DNA of 64,000 nucleotides. It comes from Catenulispora sp. MAP5-51 (GTDB lineage Bacteria > Actinomycetota > Actinomycetes > Streptomycetales > Catenulisporaceae). Each line of letters starts with the position of its first letter. Position 1 is the first letter of the stretch. The DNA lies in NCBI RefSeq assembly GCF_041261205.1, contig NZ_JBGCCH010000010.1, positions 186,001 through 250,000 on the forward strand. Direction: 5' to 3'. Below, piece after piece: positions 1-9,366 of the stretch. The notes beneath the pieces are model-generated. The model worked only from the letters and a program-made list of their open reading frames with translations, had not been told where the DNA came from and did not search any database. Both the position numbers and the translations under genes were made by a program.

Positions 1-570
1 GGTCAGCGCCGCGAGCAAGGACTCCTTGGTGTGGCGGTACGACTCGGTGATCGGCCCGCTGTCCGGGACGATCGTCGGGACGTCCGTGCGCTGGCCCAAC
101 AGCAGCCCGGTCAGCGCCATGCCGCGCGGGACCCCGGCGATGTCCGGTACCGCGGCCACGTCGTAGGCCTCGGGCAGGTTCAGGTACACCAACCGCACGT
201 GGTCGATCCCCGGCGGCGTGGAGGACTCCGCGCTCTGACCGCCGGGCAGGGTGACCGTCTGCCGGTCCCAGGCCCCGGACACCCCCAGCATCTGCGCGTA
301 GGCCGAGCGCGTCGCGTCCTGCTTGTCGGCGGCGAACTGCACCCGGTTCCGGCTGTGGTGCAGCGAGCCCATCGCCTCGCCCGCGGTCAGGTAGACGGTG
401 GTCGTCGGGATCCCGGCGGCCAGCGCCTCGGAGAGGTCCGGGTTCATGAACAGCACGTCGTCGTCCTGGTGCGCGACGATCTGCAGGATCGACGGCGCGC
501 GGCCGGACCCGAGCACGCGCCGGGTGCGGGTGCCGCTGCGCGCGGCGCACGACGGGAGCGCGGCCGCCAC
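1..570 (-). CDS. PIG-L (LmbE-like) family deacetylase, partial
   Basis: The reverse-strand reading frame is open from a TAG at 597-595 to the window edge, so the C-terminus lies outside. It contains the PIG-L metal-binding signature AHQDDD, then VLFMNPDL and VYLTAGE, as in secreted GlcNAc-type deacetylases that use zinc to remove acetyl groups from sugars. Upstream of the domain only a stub resembling the end of a lipoprotein signal (LPSC near 549) remains. The only in-frame starts are GTG codons at 570 and 516, and neither gives a complete signal peptide. The frame overlaps the start of the plus-strand DUF2079 gene, which is unusual. Family call is firm; the true start, and whether the gene is intact, is doubtful. 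Confidence 0.8.
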   Translation of the reverse strand, partial: MAAALPSCAARSGTRTRRVLGSGRAPSILQIVAHQDDDVLFMNPDLSEALAAGIPTTTVYLTAGEAMGSLHHSRNRVQFAADKQDATRSAYAQMLGVSGAWDRQTVTLPGGQSAESSTPPGIDHVRLVYLNLPEAYDVAAVPDIAGVPRGMALTGLLLGQRTDVPTIVPDSGPITESYRHTKESLLAALT

Positions 571-1996
571 CCCGAGAACGTGGGGCCGGCTCGGCTATGG
601 CGCCTTCGACCTCACGATCTTCGACCAGGCGGTCCGCAACTACGCGCAGTTCCACCTGCCGTACGTCCCGGTGAAGGGCGCCTACGCCGGCACCGGCGTG
701 GACTTCCTCCAGCTCGGCGACCACTTCTCGCCGGTCAACGCGCTGGCCGCGCCGCTGTACTGGATCTGGCCGGACGTCAGGATGCTGCTGCTCCTGCAGG
801 CCGCGCTGTACGCGGCGGCCTCCGGCGTCGTCTGGTCGTACGCGAAGGACGCGCTGGGCCGGGTCCCGGCGCACTTCGTGGGCGTCGCCTTCGGGCTGTC
901 CTGGGGCATCCAGGAGGCCACGCTGGTCGGCTACCACGAACTGGACTGGGCCGTCCTGGTCGTCCCGCTCGCGCTGCGCCGGCTCCAGCGGGGCCGGCCC
1001 GGGCAGGCCCTGGCCGTGGCGTGCAGCCTGTTCCTCGTCAAGGAGGAGATGGGCCTGATCGTCGCGGTCTTCGGGCTGCTGTTGTGGCTGCGCGGGGAGC
1101 GCAGGCTGGCAGTGATCGCGGCGGTCGCCGGCGTGGTCTGGTCGGCGATCGCGATCACGGTGCTGGTGCCGAGGATCGGCGGGATGCACAACCAGTACTG
1201 GAGCTACGACTCGCTCGGCGCCAACCCGAAGCAGGCCGCGCTGCACGTGGTGGAGCACCCGCTGTCGACGGTGCACCTGCTGGTGTCCACCAGCGCCAAG
1301 CAGGACCTGCTGTTGTGGCTTCTCGTGGTCTCGGCCGGGGCCTGCCTGCTCTCGCCGATCGCGCTGCTGGCGGTGCCGCCGCTGCTGTTGCGCATGCTGT
1401 CGGACACCGCGACGTACTCGGAGCCGAAGTTCCACTACAACGCGCCGCTGATGGGGATCCTGCTGATCGCCGGCGTCGAGGGTGTCGCGAAGGTCATGCG
1501 GTGGCTGGACGGGATGGAGGAGCAGAGCCCGGGACAGCCCGGCGAGCTCGCCCGGCTGTTCCTGCGCACCTGGCTGGCGGCGATCACCGCGGTGACCGTG
1601 ATCGGCCTGCAGTACCACGCCTACGACGCGCTGAGCGCGGCCGCCTCCCCGGCCCAGAAGTCGTTCCGGGCCGCGGCCAAGACCGCGGTGGCGATGATCC
1701 CGAAGGACGCGACGGTCGAGGCCGAGAGCGCGATCGCCGTGCCGCTGAGCGCGCGGACCAGGAACCTGATCCTGGCCGAGCCGGGCAAGCCGCACGGCTC
1801 GCGCTGGGTGGTGCTGGGCAAGGCCTCGCCGATCGACTGGCCGTGGGCGAGCGGCTCCCAGGTGGAGAAGGCGCGGCGCTGGTATCTGGCCAACGGGTAC
1901 GTGACGCGCTTCAGCCGTGACGGCGTCTACGTGCTCTACCGGACCGGTCCGGTGCCCGCGGGGATCGACAACGTGTGGGGCCAGCGGCCGCAGTAG
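524..1996 (+). CDS. DUF2079 polytopic membrane protein, 5' end probably missing
   Basis: From about base 587 the protein matches the DUF2079 pattern: AFDLTIFDQAV, then LGDHFSPV, then many hydrophobic segments and the late EPKFHYN motif. DUF2079 proteins are integral membrane proteins of unknown function that resemble glycosyltransferase-type polytopic enzymes. Family members usually carry a hydrophobic helix before the AFDL motif. Here everything upstream is antisense to the PIG-L gene, so that helix is absent. Possible starts are GTG 524 or 530, or ATG 446 further inside the antisense region; none has a convincing ribosome site. Either the gene is 5'-truncated by a deletion or the junction is an assembly error. 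The stop is at 1994-1996. Confidence 0.75.
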   Translation: MRVPLRAAHDGSAAATPRTWGRLGYGAFDLTIFDQAVRNYAQFHLPYVPVKGAYAGTGVDFLQLGDHFSPVNALAAPLYWIWPDVRMLLLLQAALYAAASGVVWSYAKDALGRVPAHFVGVAFGLSWGIQEATLVGYHELDWAVLVVPLALRRLQRGRPGQALAVACSLFLVKEEMGLIVAVFGLLLWLRGERRLAVIAAVAGVVWSAIAITVLVPRIGGMHNQYWSYDSLGANPKQAALHVVEHPLSTVHLLVSTSAKQDLLLWLLVVSAGACLLSPIALLAVPPLLLRMLSDTATYSEPKFHYNAPLMGILLIAGVEGVAKVMRWLDGMEEQSPGQPGELARLFLRTWLAAITAVTVIGLQYHAYDALSAAASPAQKSFRAAAKTAVAMIPKDATVEAESAIAVPLSARTRNLILAEPGKPHGSRWVVLGKASPIDWPWASGSQVEKARRWYLANGYVTRFSRDGVYVLYRTGPVPAGIDNVWGQRPQ

Positions 1997-2025
1997 TGCC
2001 GGCGCGGACATGAGCGGACATGAAT

Positions 2026-2055
2026 GGACCCGGCGGATGCGAATCCACCGGGCCC
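2026..2055. terminator. Hairpin between convergent genes
   Basis: A near-perfect inverted repeat (13-nt arms around GCGA, one mismatch and one G-U type pair) lies between the convergent DUF2079 and flotillin genes. It has no T-run, so it is a candidate bidirectional actinobacterial terminator on position and stem strength only. Confidence 0.5.
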
Positions 2056-2112
2056 ACCCCCGTTTTCCCGCGCTGTTCCTCGGTAGTGCACCGTGCACCG
2101 TGCTACACCGCG

Positions 2113-3693
2113 CTACTCCGCGATCTCGACCGACTCCTTCGTCTCCGAGCCGCCCGCCTTGCCGTTCTGCTGCGGCAGTTCCCGGCGCAGCGCCTGGTCG
2201 CCCATCGAGGCCAGCATCTGGCGCGCCAGGCCCAGGCCGGTGCCGCCCATCGTCAGGGCCTTGCTGAAGACGTCGGTGACGCCCTCGGCGCCGTTGAGCA
2301 GGACCATGTGCTCGACGTTCTCGAAGGACTTCGCGCCGGCCGCGACCACCATCGGGAGCTGGGCGACCAGCTGCTGGGTGATGATCGCCTCCTGGTGCTC
2401 GGCCAGGGCCTCGCCGCGGGCCTTGATCGCGTCGGCCTCGGCCAGACCCTCCGCGCGCTTGGCGTCGGCGTTGGCCATGCCCTCGGCCCGGCGGGATTCG
2501 GCGTCGGCCAGGCCGCGCGCCTGGCGGGACTCGGCCTCGGCCAGGCCCTCGGCCCTGCGGGCGTCGGCTTCGGCCAGACCGCGGGCGCGGCGGGCTTCGG
2601 CGTCGGCCAGGGCCTGGGCCTGCGCGGCGTCCGCGGACGCCTGGCCCAGTGCGCGCTTGGCCTGCGACTCGGCCTCGGCCGCCGCCTTGACCCGCGTGGC
2701 CTCGGCCCCGGCCCGCAGCTCGGTCTCCTTGGCGTGCGCCTCGGCCTCGTGGATCTTCGCCTCGCGCTCGGCCTGGGCCACGGTGACGGTCTCGTAGGCC
2801 CGGGCGTCGGCGGGCTTGCGGACCTCGACCTGCAGCTGCTGCTCCTTGCGCTGGGCCTCCAGCTCCGCGACGCGGGTCTCCTGCACCACGACGTCCTGGC
2901 GGGCCTGCGCGTCGGCCAGCGGCCCGGCCTGCCGCGCCCGGGCCTGTGCCTCCTCCACCTCGGCCTGGTAGCCGGCCTGCTGGATGCTGGCCTTGCGCAT
3001 CGCCTCGGCCTTGCGGGCGTTCGCCTCGGCCTCGGCCTCCGTCGCGCTCTGGTCGGCGGCGGCCTGCGCGATGCGGGCGTCGCGGGTGACCGCCGCGGCG
3101 TGCGGCGCCGACAGGGCCTTGATGTACCCGGTCGGGTCGTCGATCTCCTGGATCTGCAGCGAGTCGATGATCAGGCCCAGCTTCTCCATCTCGGTGCCGC
3201 TGGTGGCGCGGGTCTGCTCGGTGAGCCGCTCCCGCTCGCGGATCATCTCCTCGACGGTCAGGTTGCCGACGATGGAGCGCAGGTGGCCGGCGAAGATGTT
3301 GTGGACCCGCACCCCCATCTGCGCCTGCTGGTCCAGGAACCGGCGCGCGGCGTTGGCGATCGAGGCGTGGTCGTCACCGACCTTGAAGATCACCACTCCC
3401 TTGACGTGCAGCGGGATCCCCTGCCGAGTGACGCACTCGACCTCCAGCCCGGACTCGTTCAGATCCAGCGACAGCCGCCGCACCACCTGCACGCCCGGCA
3501 GCACGAAGCTGCCGCCCCCGGTGACGATGCGAAAGCCCAGCCCGTCCCCGCCCGCCCCGCGGTGCCGCCGTCCGGAGACGATCAGCGCCTGGTTCGGCTC
3601 GGCCACCCGCCACATGGCCTTGAACAGGAATACGAGCATTGCGAAGAGGAGTACGACTCCCCCGATGATGACGTACGGAACGGCACTGGACAC
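2113..3693 (-). CDS. Flotillin-family SPFH membrane scaffold protein
   Basis: The 526-residue product has an N-terminal membrane segment (about residues 6-27), an SPFH/band-7 domain (about 30-200, with NQALIVSG and the IIDSLQIQEIDD segment), a very long Ala/Glu/Arg-rich coiled coil (about 205-430) and a flotillin C-terminus (QQLVAQLPMVVAAGAKSFENVE). Flotillins oligomerise on the inner face of the membrane and organise lipid microdomains. GTG 3693 is chosen because a GGAAGGA site sits about 9 bases upstream. Residues 362-427 are six tandem 11-residue repeats. Upstream on the same strand are an HTH gene, a DUF2975 gene and an NfeD-like gene, the usual flotillin partner. Confident family call; no specific cargo can be inferred. 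Confidence 0.9.
   Translation of the reverse strand: MSSAVPYVIIGGVVLLFAMLVFLFKAMWRVAEPNQALIVSGRRHRGAGGDGLGFRIVTGGGSFVLPGVQVVRRLSLDLNESGLEVECVTRQGIPLHVKGVVIFKVGDDHASIANAARRFLDQQAQMGVRVHNIFAGHLRSIVGNLTVEEMIRERERLTEQTRATSGTEMEKLGLIIDSLQIQEIDDPTGYIKALSAPHAAAVTRDARIAQAAADQSATEAEAEANARKAEAMRKASIQQAGYQAEVEEAQARARQAGPLADAQARQDVVVQETRVAELEAQRKEQQLQVEVRKPADARAYETVTVAQAEREAKIHEAEAHAKETELRAGAEATRVKAAAEAESQAKRALGQASADAAQAQALADAEARRARGLAEADARRAEGLAEAESRQARGLADAESRRAEGMANADAKRAEGLAEADAIKARGEALAEHQEAIITQQLVAQLPMVVAAGAKSFENVEHMVLLNGAEGVTDVFSKALTMGGTGLGLARQMLASMGDQALRRELPQQNGKAGGSETKESVEIAE
2413..2610 (-). repeat. Six 33-bp repeats encoding an 11-residue flotillin repeat
   Basis: Six consecutive 33-bp units encode variants of LAEADARRAEG. 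The period of 11 residues is a hendecad, which favours a nearly straight coiled coil. Units differ mainly at E/R (AEG versus ARG) and at the fifth to eighth positions. Confidence 0.85.
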
Positions 3694-3855
3694 CGTTCAC
3701 ATCCTTCCCGTGTGGCCTCCGTACCGTGCGGAGTGCCAAGGAAGTTCTACTCCCGGCGGGAGCCCGTCAGAACGGCTTCGGCGTTTGCATCGCGCTTGCG
3801 TTTCTCACAGCACGCTCACACCCGGAATATGCATGACTCACGCATGCATCCGCCC

Positions 3856-4086
3856 TCACTCGGGCTGGTAGCTGAGCAGGTCACCGGGTTGGCATCCGAG
3901 CTCACGGCACAGCGCTGTCAGGGTGCTGAAACGGATGGCCTTGGCCCGTCCGTTCTTCAGGACCGACAGGTTCACGACGGTGACCCCTACGCGGTCGGCG
4001 AGTTCGGTGAGCGTCAGGCCGCGCTGCTCCAGCAGGCGGTCCAGATGCACGCCGATGAAGTGGACCTCGCCGAAGTCCTTCGGCAT
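3856..4086 (-). CDS. Small XRE/Cro-type HTH regulator (YozG-like)
   Basis: This 76-residue protein is almost entirely one helix-turn-helix domain of the HTH_26 type: LDRLLEQRGLTLTELADRVG, then VVNLSVLKNGRAKAIRF and a C-terminal CQPGDLLSYQ. Proteins of this size and shape regularly accompany DUF2975 membrane proteins. Its ATG (4086-4084) overlaps the DUF2975 stop by one base (TGATG), which implies translational coupling. It is the obvious candidate to bind the three tandem dyads at 4745-4791. About 160 bases without a gene separate it from the flotillin start. Confidence 0.88.
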   Translation of the reverse strand: MPKDFGEVHFIGVHLDRLLEQRGLTLTELADRVGVTVVNLSVLKNGRAKAIRFSTLTALCRELGCQPGDLLSYQPE

Positions 4087-4730
4087 CAGACGACGCCCTC
4101 CAGGTCTTCTCGCATCGTGGTGCCCACGGCCATCATCCGGGCCAGCGACAGCAAGGCTATCCCGGCGAACAGGAAGGCCCAGACAGGGCTCCACATGGTC
4201 GGCATGGGGCCGTCCGCCATGGTGGCCCAGAGCTTGTGCGAGGCGTAGACCTGGACGAGCGGCCGCAGCACGGAGTCGGCCACCAGGAACCATCCCAGGA
4301 ACCTGATCCGGGATGCGATGCCCGGGGCGTAGAGGCCGTTCTGCTGCGCTTTGCGGAGCATCAGGTAGGTGGCCAGAGCGACCACGACGACCGTGGCGGT
4401 GGTCGGGAAGTTCTCCAGGCTGTACCACCAGCGCTGGCCGGCGGACGGGGTTTTGGCGCACAGGTTCAGGGCCGCCGTCCCGACGTCGGTACCCGGGTGG
4501 GGGCGGATGAACCCCTGCAACCTGGTGGTGTCGGCACTGCCCACGCCATCGGTGCCGACACAGATGTGGACCTGCCCCCAGCCCAGAACGACACCGTGGC
4601 CGAACGGCATGGCCACGAGCCCCGCCAGGAACGCGAGAGCCAGAATCTTCAGCACCATCCCGTTGGCCGTCATCAAGGGTTCCAGCGGGTCCCGGAGCTT
4701 GCTGGTCTTTCTCTTCGCGACACCGTCCAC
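4086..4730 (-). CDS. DUF2975 membrane protein
   Basis: The 214-residue product has about four membrane segments: residues 24-48, one near 108-125, and two in the C-terminal half. An extracytoplasmic loop between the first two carries Cys residues (HICVG, NLCAK). This is the DUF2975 layout, a family of unknown function that occurs as a pair with a small HTH protein. Translation starts at GTG 4730 behind a GGGGAGA site. The stop overlaps the HTH start by one base, so the two form a cotranscribed, coupled module. The promoter region holds three tandem operator-like dyads. The module sits between the NfeD-like gene and flotillin, which it may link or interrupt. Confidence 0.85.
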   Translation of the reverse strand: MDGVAKRKTSKLRDPLEPLMTANGMVLKILALAFLAGLVAMPFGHGVVLGWGQVHICVGTDGVGSADTTRLQGFIRPHPGTDVGTAALNLCAKTPSAGQRWWYSLENFPTTATVVVVALATYLMLRKAQQNGLYAPGIASRIRFLGWFLVADSVLRPLVQVYASHKLWATMADGPMPTMWSPVWAFLFAGIALLSLARMMAVGTTMREDLEGVV

Positions 4731-4744
4731 GGCCGTCTCCCCCG

Positions 4745-4791
4745 TATCGAAAGTCGATGGTATCGAGAAACGATGGCATCGATATTCGATA
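4745..4791. promoter_or_regulatory. Three tandem 15-bp dyads upstream of DUF2975/HTH
   Basis: Three copies of YATCGA-N3-WCGATR occur at 4745-4759, 4761-4775 and 4777-4791, exactly 16 bp apart, 15-61 bp upstream of the DUF2975 GTG. AT-rich dyads in this GC-rich context suggest an autoregulatory operator for the downstream HTH protein. Confidence 0.65.
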
Positions 4792-4815
4792 ACCGCAAGG
4801 GTCTGATTCGCCGCC

Positions 4816-5013
4816 CTACATCAACGGCTCCACGTACACCGTCCGCGGCGCCTGGTACTCCACCACGATCACCAGCGCCCCCTTCGGAATCTCTGTGTCC
4901 GGCGTCACGGCGTACGCGTGGAACGCCTCGCTGCCGCCGCGGATCTCCACCATCACCTCGCCGACCAGTCCCGGCGCGACGCGCCCCGTCACCCGGCCCT
5001 GCTTGCCGATCAT
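4816..5013 (-). CDS. Short NfeD-like OB-fold protein
   Basis: This 65-residue protein begins MIGKQGRVTGRVAPGLVGEV and ends with a run of beta strands (ALVIVVEY, TVYVEPL). It resembles the soluble OB-fold domain at the end of NfeD/YuaF proteins without their membrane part. A GGGAG site lies 5 bases before the ATG. NfeD-type proteins are usually encoded beside flotillins. Here the flotillin is the third gene downstream, after the DUF2975 and HTH genes, so a functional link is likely but inferred. Confidence 0.65.
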   Translation of the reverse strand: MIGKQGRVTGRVAPGLVGEVMVEIRGGSEAFHAYAVTPDTEIPKGALVIVVEYQAPRTVYVEPLM

Positions 5014-5074
5014 CGCCGCTCCCGTCCCATGGCATTGACGCGGATCACGGTACGCGCGCTACGCTGCGCACTGA

Positions 5075-6982
<1,908 letters not shown>

Positions 6983-6989
6983 GCGCGGG

Positions 6990-7055
6990 CCTACCGGCCG
7001 GTAGGCGAACAGGGCCCGCATATACCGGAGATGATGCGATATATGCGGGCCCTGT
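6990..7055. terminator. Two consecutive perfect palindromes after thiC
   Basis: A perfect 16-nt palindrome (CCTACCGG/CCGGTAGG, 6990-7005) is followed by a perfect 16-bp inverted repeat (7009-7024 with 7040-7055, 15-nt loop). Neither has a clear T-run. On position they probably terminate thiC transcription. Confidence 0.6.
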
Positions 7056-7135
7056 GATGTGCCGACAGTGACCCACCATACACGGGTTTGCTATTGGCGT
7101 TGCCAGACCGGCCCGAAGGTCGAGACGCTGTGCGC

Positions 7136-7678
7136 ATGTCTTCATCATCAACCGCGTCAGCCGAGTGGACCGCGCCGGTCTTCGAGCGGCGGGAGAACGT
7201 CCCGTCCGATACCGAGCGCGAGAGCTTGGAGCGCTACCTGGACTGGCACCGGGAGACCCTGCTGTGGAAGTGCGGCGGGCTCACCGGGGAGCAGCTCGCC
7301 TCGCGGCCGCTGCCCAGCACCAGCCTGTCGCTGCTGGGCCTGGTCCGGCACATGGCGTTGGTGGAGCGCTGGTGGTTCCGCATCCAGTTCCTCGGCCAGA
7401 AGTCGCTCGAGGAGATCTACACGACCGAACAGGATCCCGACGGCGACTTCGACAACGGCACCGCGGACGGCGCCGAGGCCGACTTCGCGGTCTTCGCCGA
7501 GGAGGTCGAGCTGGCCCGGCAGGCGTGCGTCCGGCGGGGTCTGGACGAGATGTTCGAGGGACGCCGGCACACGTTGACGCTGCGCTGGGTCTACCTGCAC
7601 ATGATCGAGGAGTACGCGCGCCATCTCGGTCACGCCGACCTGCTGCGTGAGGCGATCGACGGGGTGACCGGGGAGTGA
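7136..7678 (+). CDS. DinB-superfamily (DUF664-like) protein
   Basis: The 180-residue product matches the DinB/DUF664 four-helix-bundle pattern. It has the His positions expected for a divalent metal site (LDWHRETLLWK, LVRHMALVERWWF, YARHLGHADLLRE) and the characteristic EEYARHLGHADLLRE end. DUF664 relatives include metal-dependent thiol transferases, but many have no known role and no substrate can be assigned. ATG 7136 is preferred to an upstream in-frame start at 7088 because the domain begins soon after it. It stands alone between thiC and a lipoprotein gene. Confidence 0.82.
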   Translation: MSSSSTASAEWTAPVFERRENVPSDTERESLERYLDWHRETLLWKCGGLTGEQLASRPLPSTSLSLLGLVRHMALVERWWFRIQFLGQKSLEEIYTTEQDPDGDFDNGTADGAEADFAVFAEEVELARQACVRRGLDEMFEGRRHTLTLRWVYLHMIEEYARHLGHADLLREAIDGVTGE

Positions 7679-7716
7679 GGGGGAGGCGGGGGAGCATCTG
7701 AGGAGCCGCCGCTACT

Positions 7717-8286
7717 GTGGTCCCCATGCCAAGCCCCAGGCCCGCGACCTATGCTGCCGCAGCGTTCGCGCTGACCTTGTCCGTCACGCTCTCCGCGTGC
7801 GGCGGGGACTCCACCCCGCCGCCGCTGGAGCCGGTCTCGTCGGGGTCCTCGAGCGCGGCCGCCGACGCGAGCAGCGCTCAGGGCTTCGTGGTCCCCGGCG
7901 TGCCCGACCCCTGCGGGCTGATCTCGTCGGACCAGGTGGTGCAGATCGCGCACCTGCCGGACGGCTCGAAGTCCGGCGCCATAGCGTCCACCAGCGGCGG
8001 CCGCAGCTGCGCGTACAACTCGGGGCACCCGGACACGGTGACCATCTCGCTGACCGGGGTCACCAAGTCCGGCTTCGACGCCTTCCGCGCGACGATACCG
8101 GCGGGCACGGTCAGCAGCGTGCCGGGCCTGGGCGACGAGGCCTACCGCAGCAGCCAGACGCCGGGCGTGATCGACGTGTACAAGAACGGCTTCGACCTGA
8201 ACGTCGCGGTGATCCACGCCGACAGCTACGCCAGTGCCTCGGACGACGCCAAGGCGGTGGCGCAGGCGGCGGTCGGCAAGATCTGA
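7717..8286 (+). CDS. Secreted lipoprotein, DUF3558-like
   Basis: The N-terminus is a signal peptide ending in a lipobox (TLSAC, Cys near residue 28), followed by a Ser/Ala linker and a compact domain. Two cysteines (PDPCGLIS and GRSCAYN) and the GLGDEAY motif match the DUF3558-type actinobacterial lipoproteins, whose function is unknown. GTG 7717 is preferred because an AGGAG sits 12 bases upstream; ATG 7726 is possible. The stop is immediately followed by 19-bp tandem repeats and a hairpin shared with the convergent gene. Confidence 0.75.
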   Translation: MVPMPSPRPATYAAAAFALTLSVTLSACGGDSTPPPLEPVSSGSSSAAADASSAQGFVVPGVPDPCGLISSDQVVQIAHLPDGSKSGAIASTSGGRSCAYNSGHPDTVTISLTGVTKSGFDAFRATIPAGTVSSVPGLGDEAYRSSQTPGVIDVYKNGFDLNVAVIHADSYASASDDAKAVAQAAVGKI

Positions 8287-8343
8287 TCCGGTCGGCGGGC
8301 GCTGATCCGGTCGGAGAGTTCAGATCTGGTCGGAGAGTTCAGA
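8287..8343 (+). repeat. 19-bp tandem repeats directly after a stop codon
   Basis: Three 19-nt units follow the TGA of the lipoprotein gene: 8287-8305 (diverged), 8306-8324 and 8325-8343. The last two differ at one base. The TGA-TCCGG context of the stop is re-copied 19 bases downstream. Confidence 0.85.
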
Positions 8344-8371
8344 GCCCGGCGGGTCATCGACACCGCCGGGC
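8344..8371. terminator. Bidirectional hairpin between convergent lipoprotein genes
   Basis: Perfect 9-bp arms (GCCCGGCGG and CCGCCGGGC) enclose a 10-nt loop between two convergent genes. No T-run is present. The call rests on stem strength and position. Confidence 0.55.
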
Positions 8372-8403
8372 GGGCAATCAGGGCGATCAGACAGCCGGGG
8401 CGG

Positions 8404-9258
8404 CTAGGACTTCTTCGACGGCTTCGGCGAAGCCGGGGCGGCCGGCGCCGCGGGCGCGGCCGGAGCGGGCTTGTCCGGCGCCGAGGGCAGCCCGACGAGC
8501 GTGTTCTGGTAGGCCACGACCTGCTGCCAGGCCCGGGCCTGGGCGTTGGCCGAGGCCAGGTTCGGCGGCAGCCAGATGTCCTTGACCGCCTGGAGGGGGT
8601 AGCCCAGGGACTTCAGGTCGCTCTGGTCCGGCATCCACATGCTGGCGCCGGGCGCCGCGCTGCCGCCGGGGACCTCGCGGAGCTGGCCGTCCAGGGCCGC
8701 GTGGAACTTCGCGACGTCCACGCCGGAGTCGGTGTAGAGCTTGGTCTCGGCGGTCCGCTGCTGTGCGGTGGCGGTGCCGTTCTCGCTCATGTCCGGCACG
8801 TAGCCCAGCCACGAGCCCGACCCGGTGCTCCGCCGGGTGGCGGCGGCCGGGAACCAGTAGTCCGCGCACGGGCCCGCGCACGCGCCGTCGATCAGCAGGT
8901 TGAGCTTGCGGTCGTGGATGCTCTGGCCGATCGCCAGGCCCGAGGCCAGATCGCCGCCGGTCACCGTGGCCTGCACGGTGGTCGCGCCGGAGCCCAGCGC
9001 GGTGGCGAACTGCGCCGCGCTGTCCGGCGTCACCGTGCCGACCAGTACCAGCGTGCTGCCCTCGCGGGTCCAGTGCCCGGCGGTGTGGCCCTTGGTCACG
9101 GCGTCGGCGGTGGGCAGCACGCCGATCTTGAAGGGGTCGGCCTTCGAGGACGAGGACGAGCAGCCGGCCAGCAACGCGGCGGCGGCGACAGCCGTCAGGC
9201 TGAGGCCCGCGCACGCCGGGACCCCGCGGGATGTCAGGAATCTGCGCATACCGCCCAT
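8404..9258 (-). CDS. Lipoprotein with ClpP/crotonase-like motif, function unknown
   Basis: A signal peptide ending LLAGC is followed by a Ser-rich linker. A domain at about residues 70-150 contains TVTGGDLASGLAIGQSI then LLIDGACAGPCADYWFPAA. This spacing resembles ClpP/crotonase-like periplasmic proteins that read SxGG...(A/G)...CxSSCA, but the nucleophile region here reads AGPCA with no serine, so it may be a non-catalytic relative. The C-terminus is an Ala/Pro repeat ending PKPSKKS, perhaps a cell-wall spacer. The start is uncertain: ATG 9258, ATG 9249 and GTG 9273 are all in frame and none has a strong ribosome site. The family assignment is tentative. Confidence 0.65.
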   Translation of the reverse strand: MGGMRRFLTSRGVPACAGLSLTAVAAAALLAGCSSSSSKADPFKIGVLPTADAVTKGHTAGHWTREGSTLVLVGTVTPDSAAQFATALGSGATTVQATVTGGDLASGLAIGQSIHDRKLNLLIDGACAGPCADYWFPAAATRRSTGSGSWLGYVPDMSENGTATAQQRTAETKLYTDSGVDVAKFHAALDGQLREVPGGSAAPGASMWMPDQSDLKSLGYPLQAVKDIWLPPNLASANAQARAWQQVVAYQNTLVGLPSAPDKPAPAAPAAPAAPASPKPSKKS

Positions 9259-9366
9259 ATTGGCGCCGCGCACGGCCCGGGCCGTGGAGACTCGCCGCCG
9301 CCGGGGGTTCAGGTCACCGTCGCGGTGGGGAGGCGAGCGTGCCGGGAGTGCCTGGGAGGGAGTGGC

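Noticed and set aside
398-523. ATG 398 or 446 as the start of DUF2079
   Set aside because: This segment is antisense to the conserved PIG-L AHQDDD and MNPDL codons and shows no protein pattern of its own.
31-1920. Long plus-strand open frame of 629 codons
   Set aside because: Arg/Gly/Ala-rich shadow of the PIG-L and DUF2079 genes with no domain pattern; the other frame carries the recognisable DUF2079 protein.
2413-2610. Regular repeats that could suggest a CRISPR array
   Set aside because: Units are contiguous with no spacers and encode an in-frame coiled-coil repeat.
2020-4248. 742-codon plus-strand open frame
   Set aside because: It is antisense to flotillin; its LGLG-type periodicity mirrors the flotillin repeats rather than a real protein.
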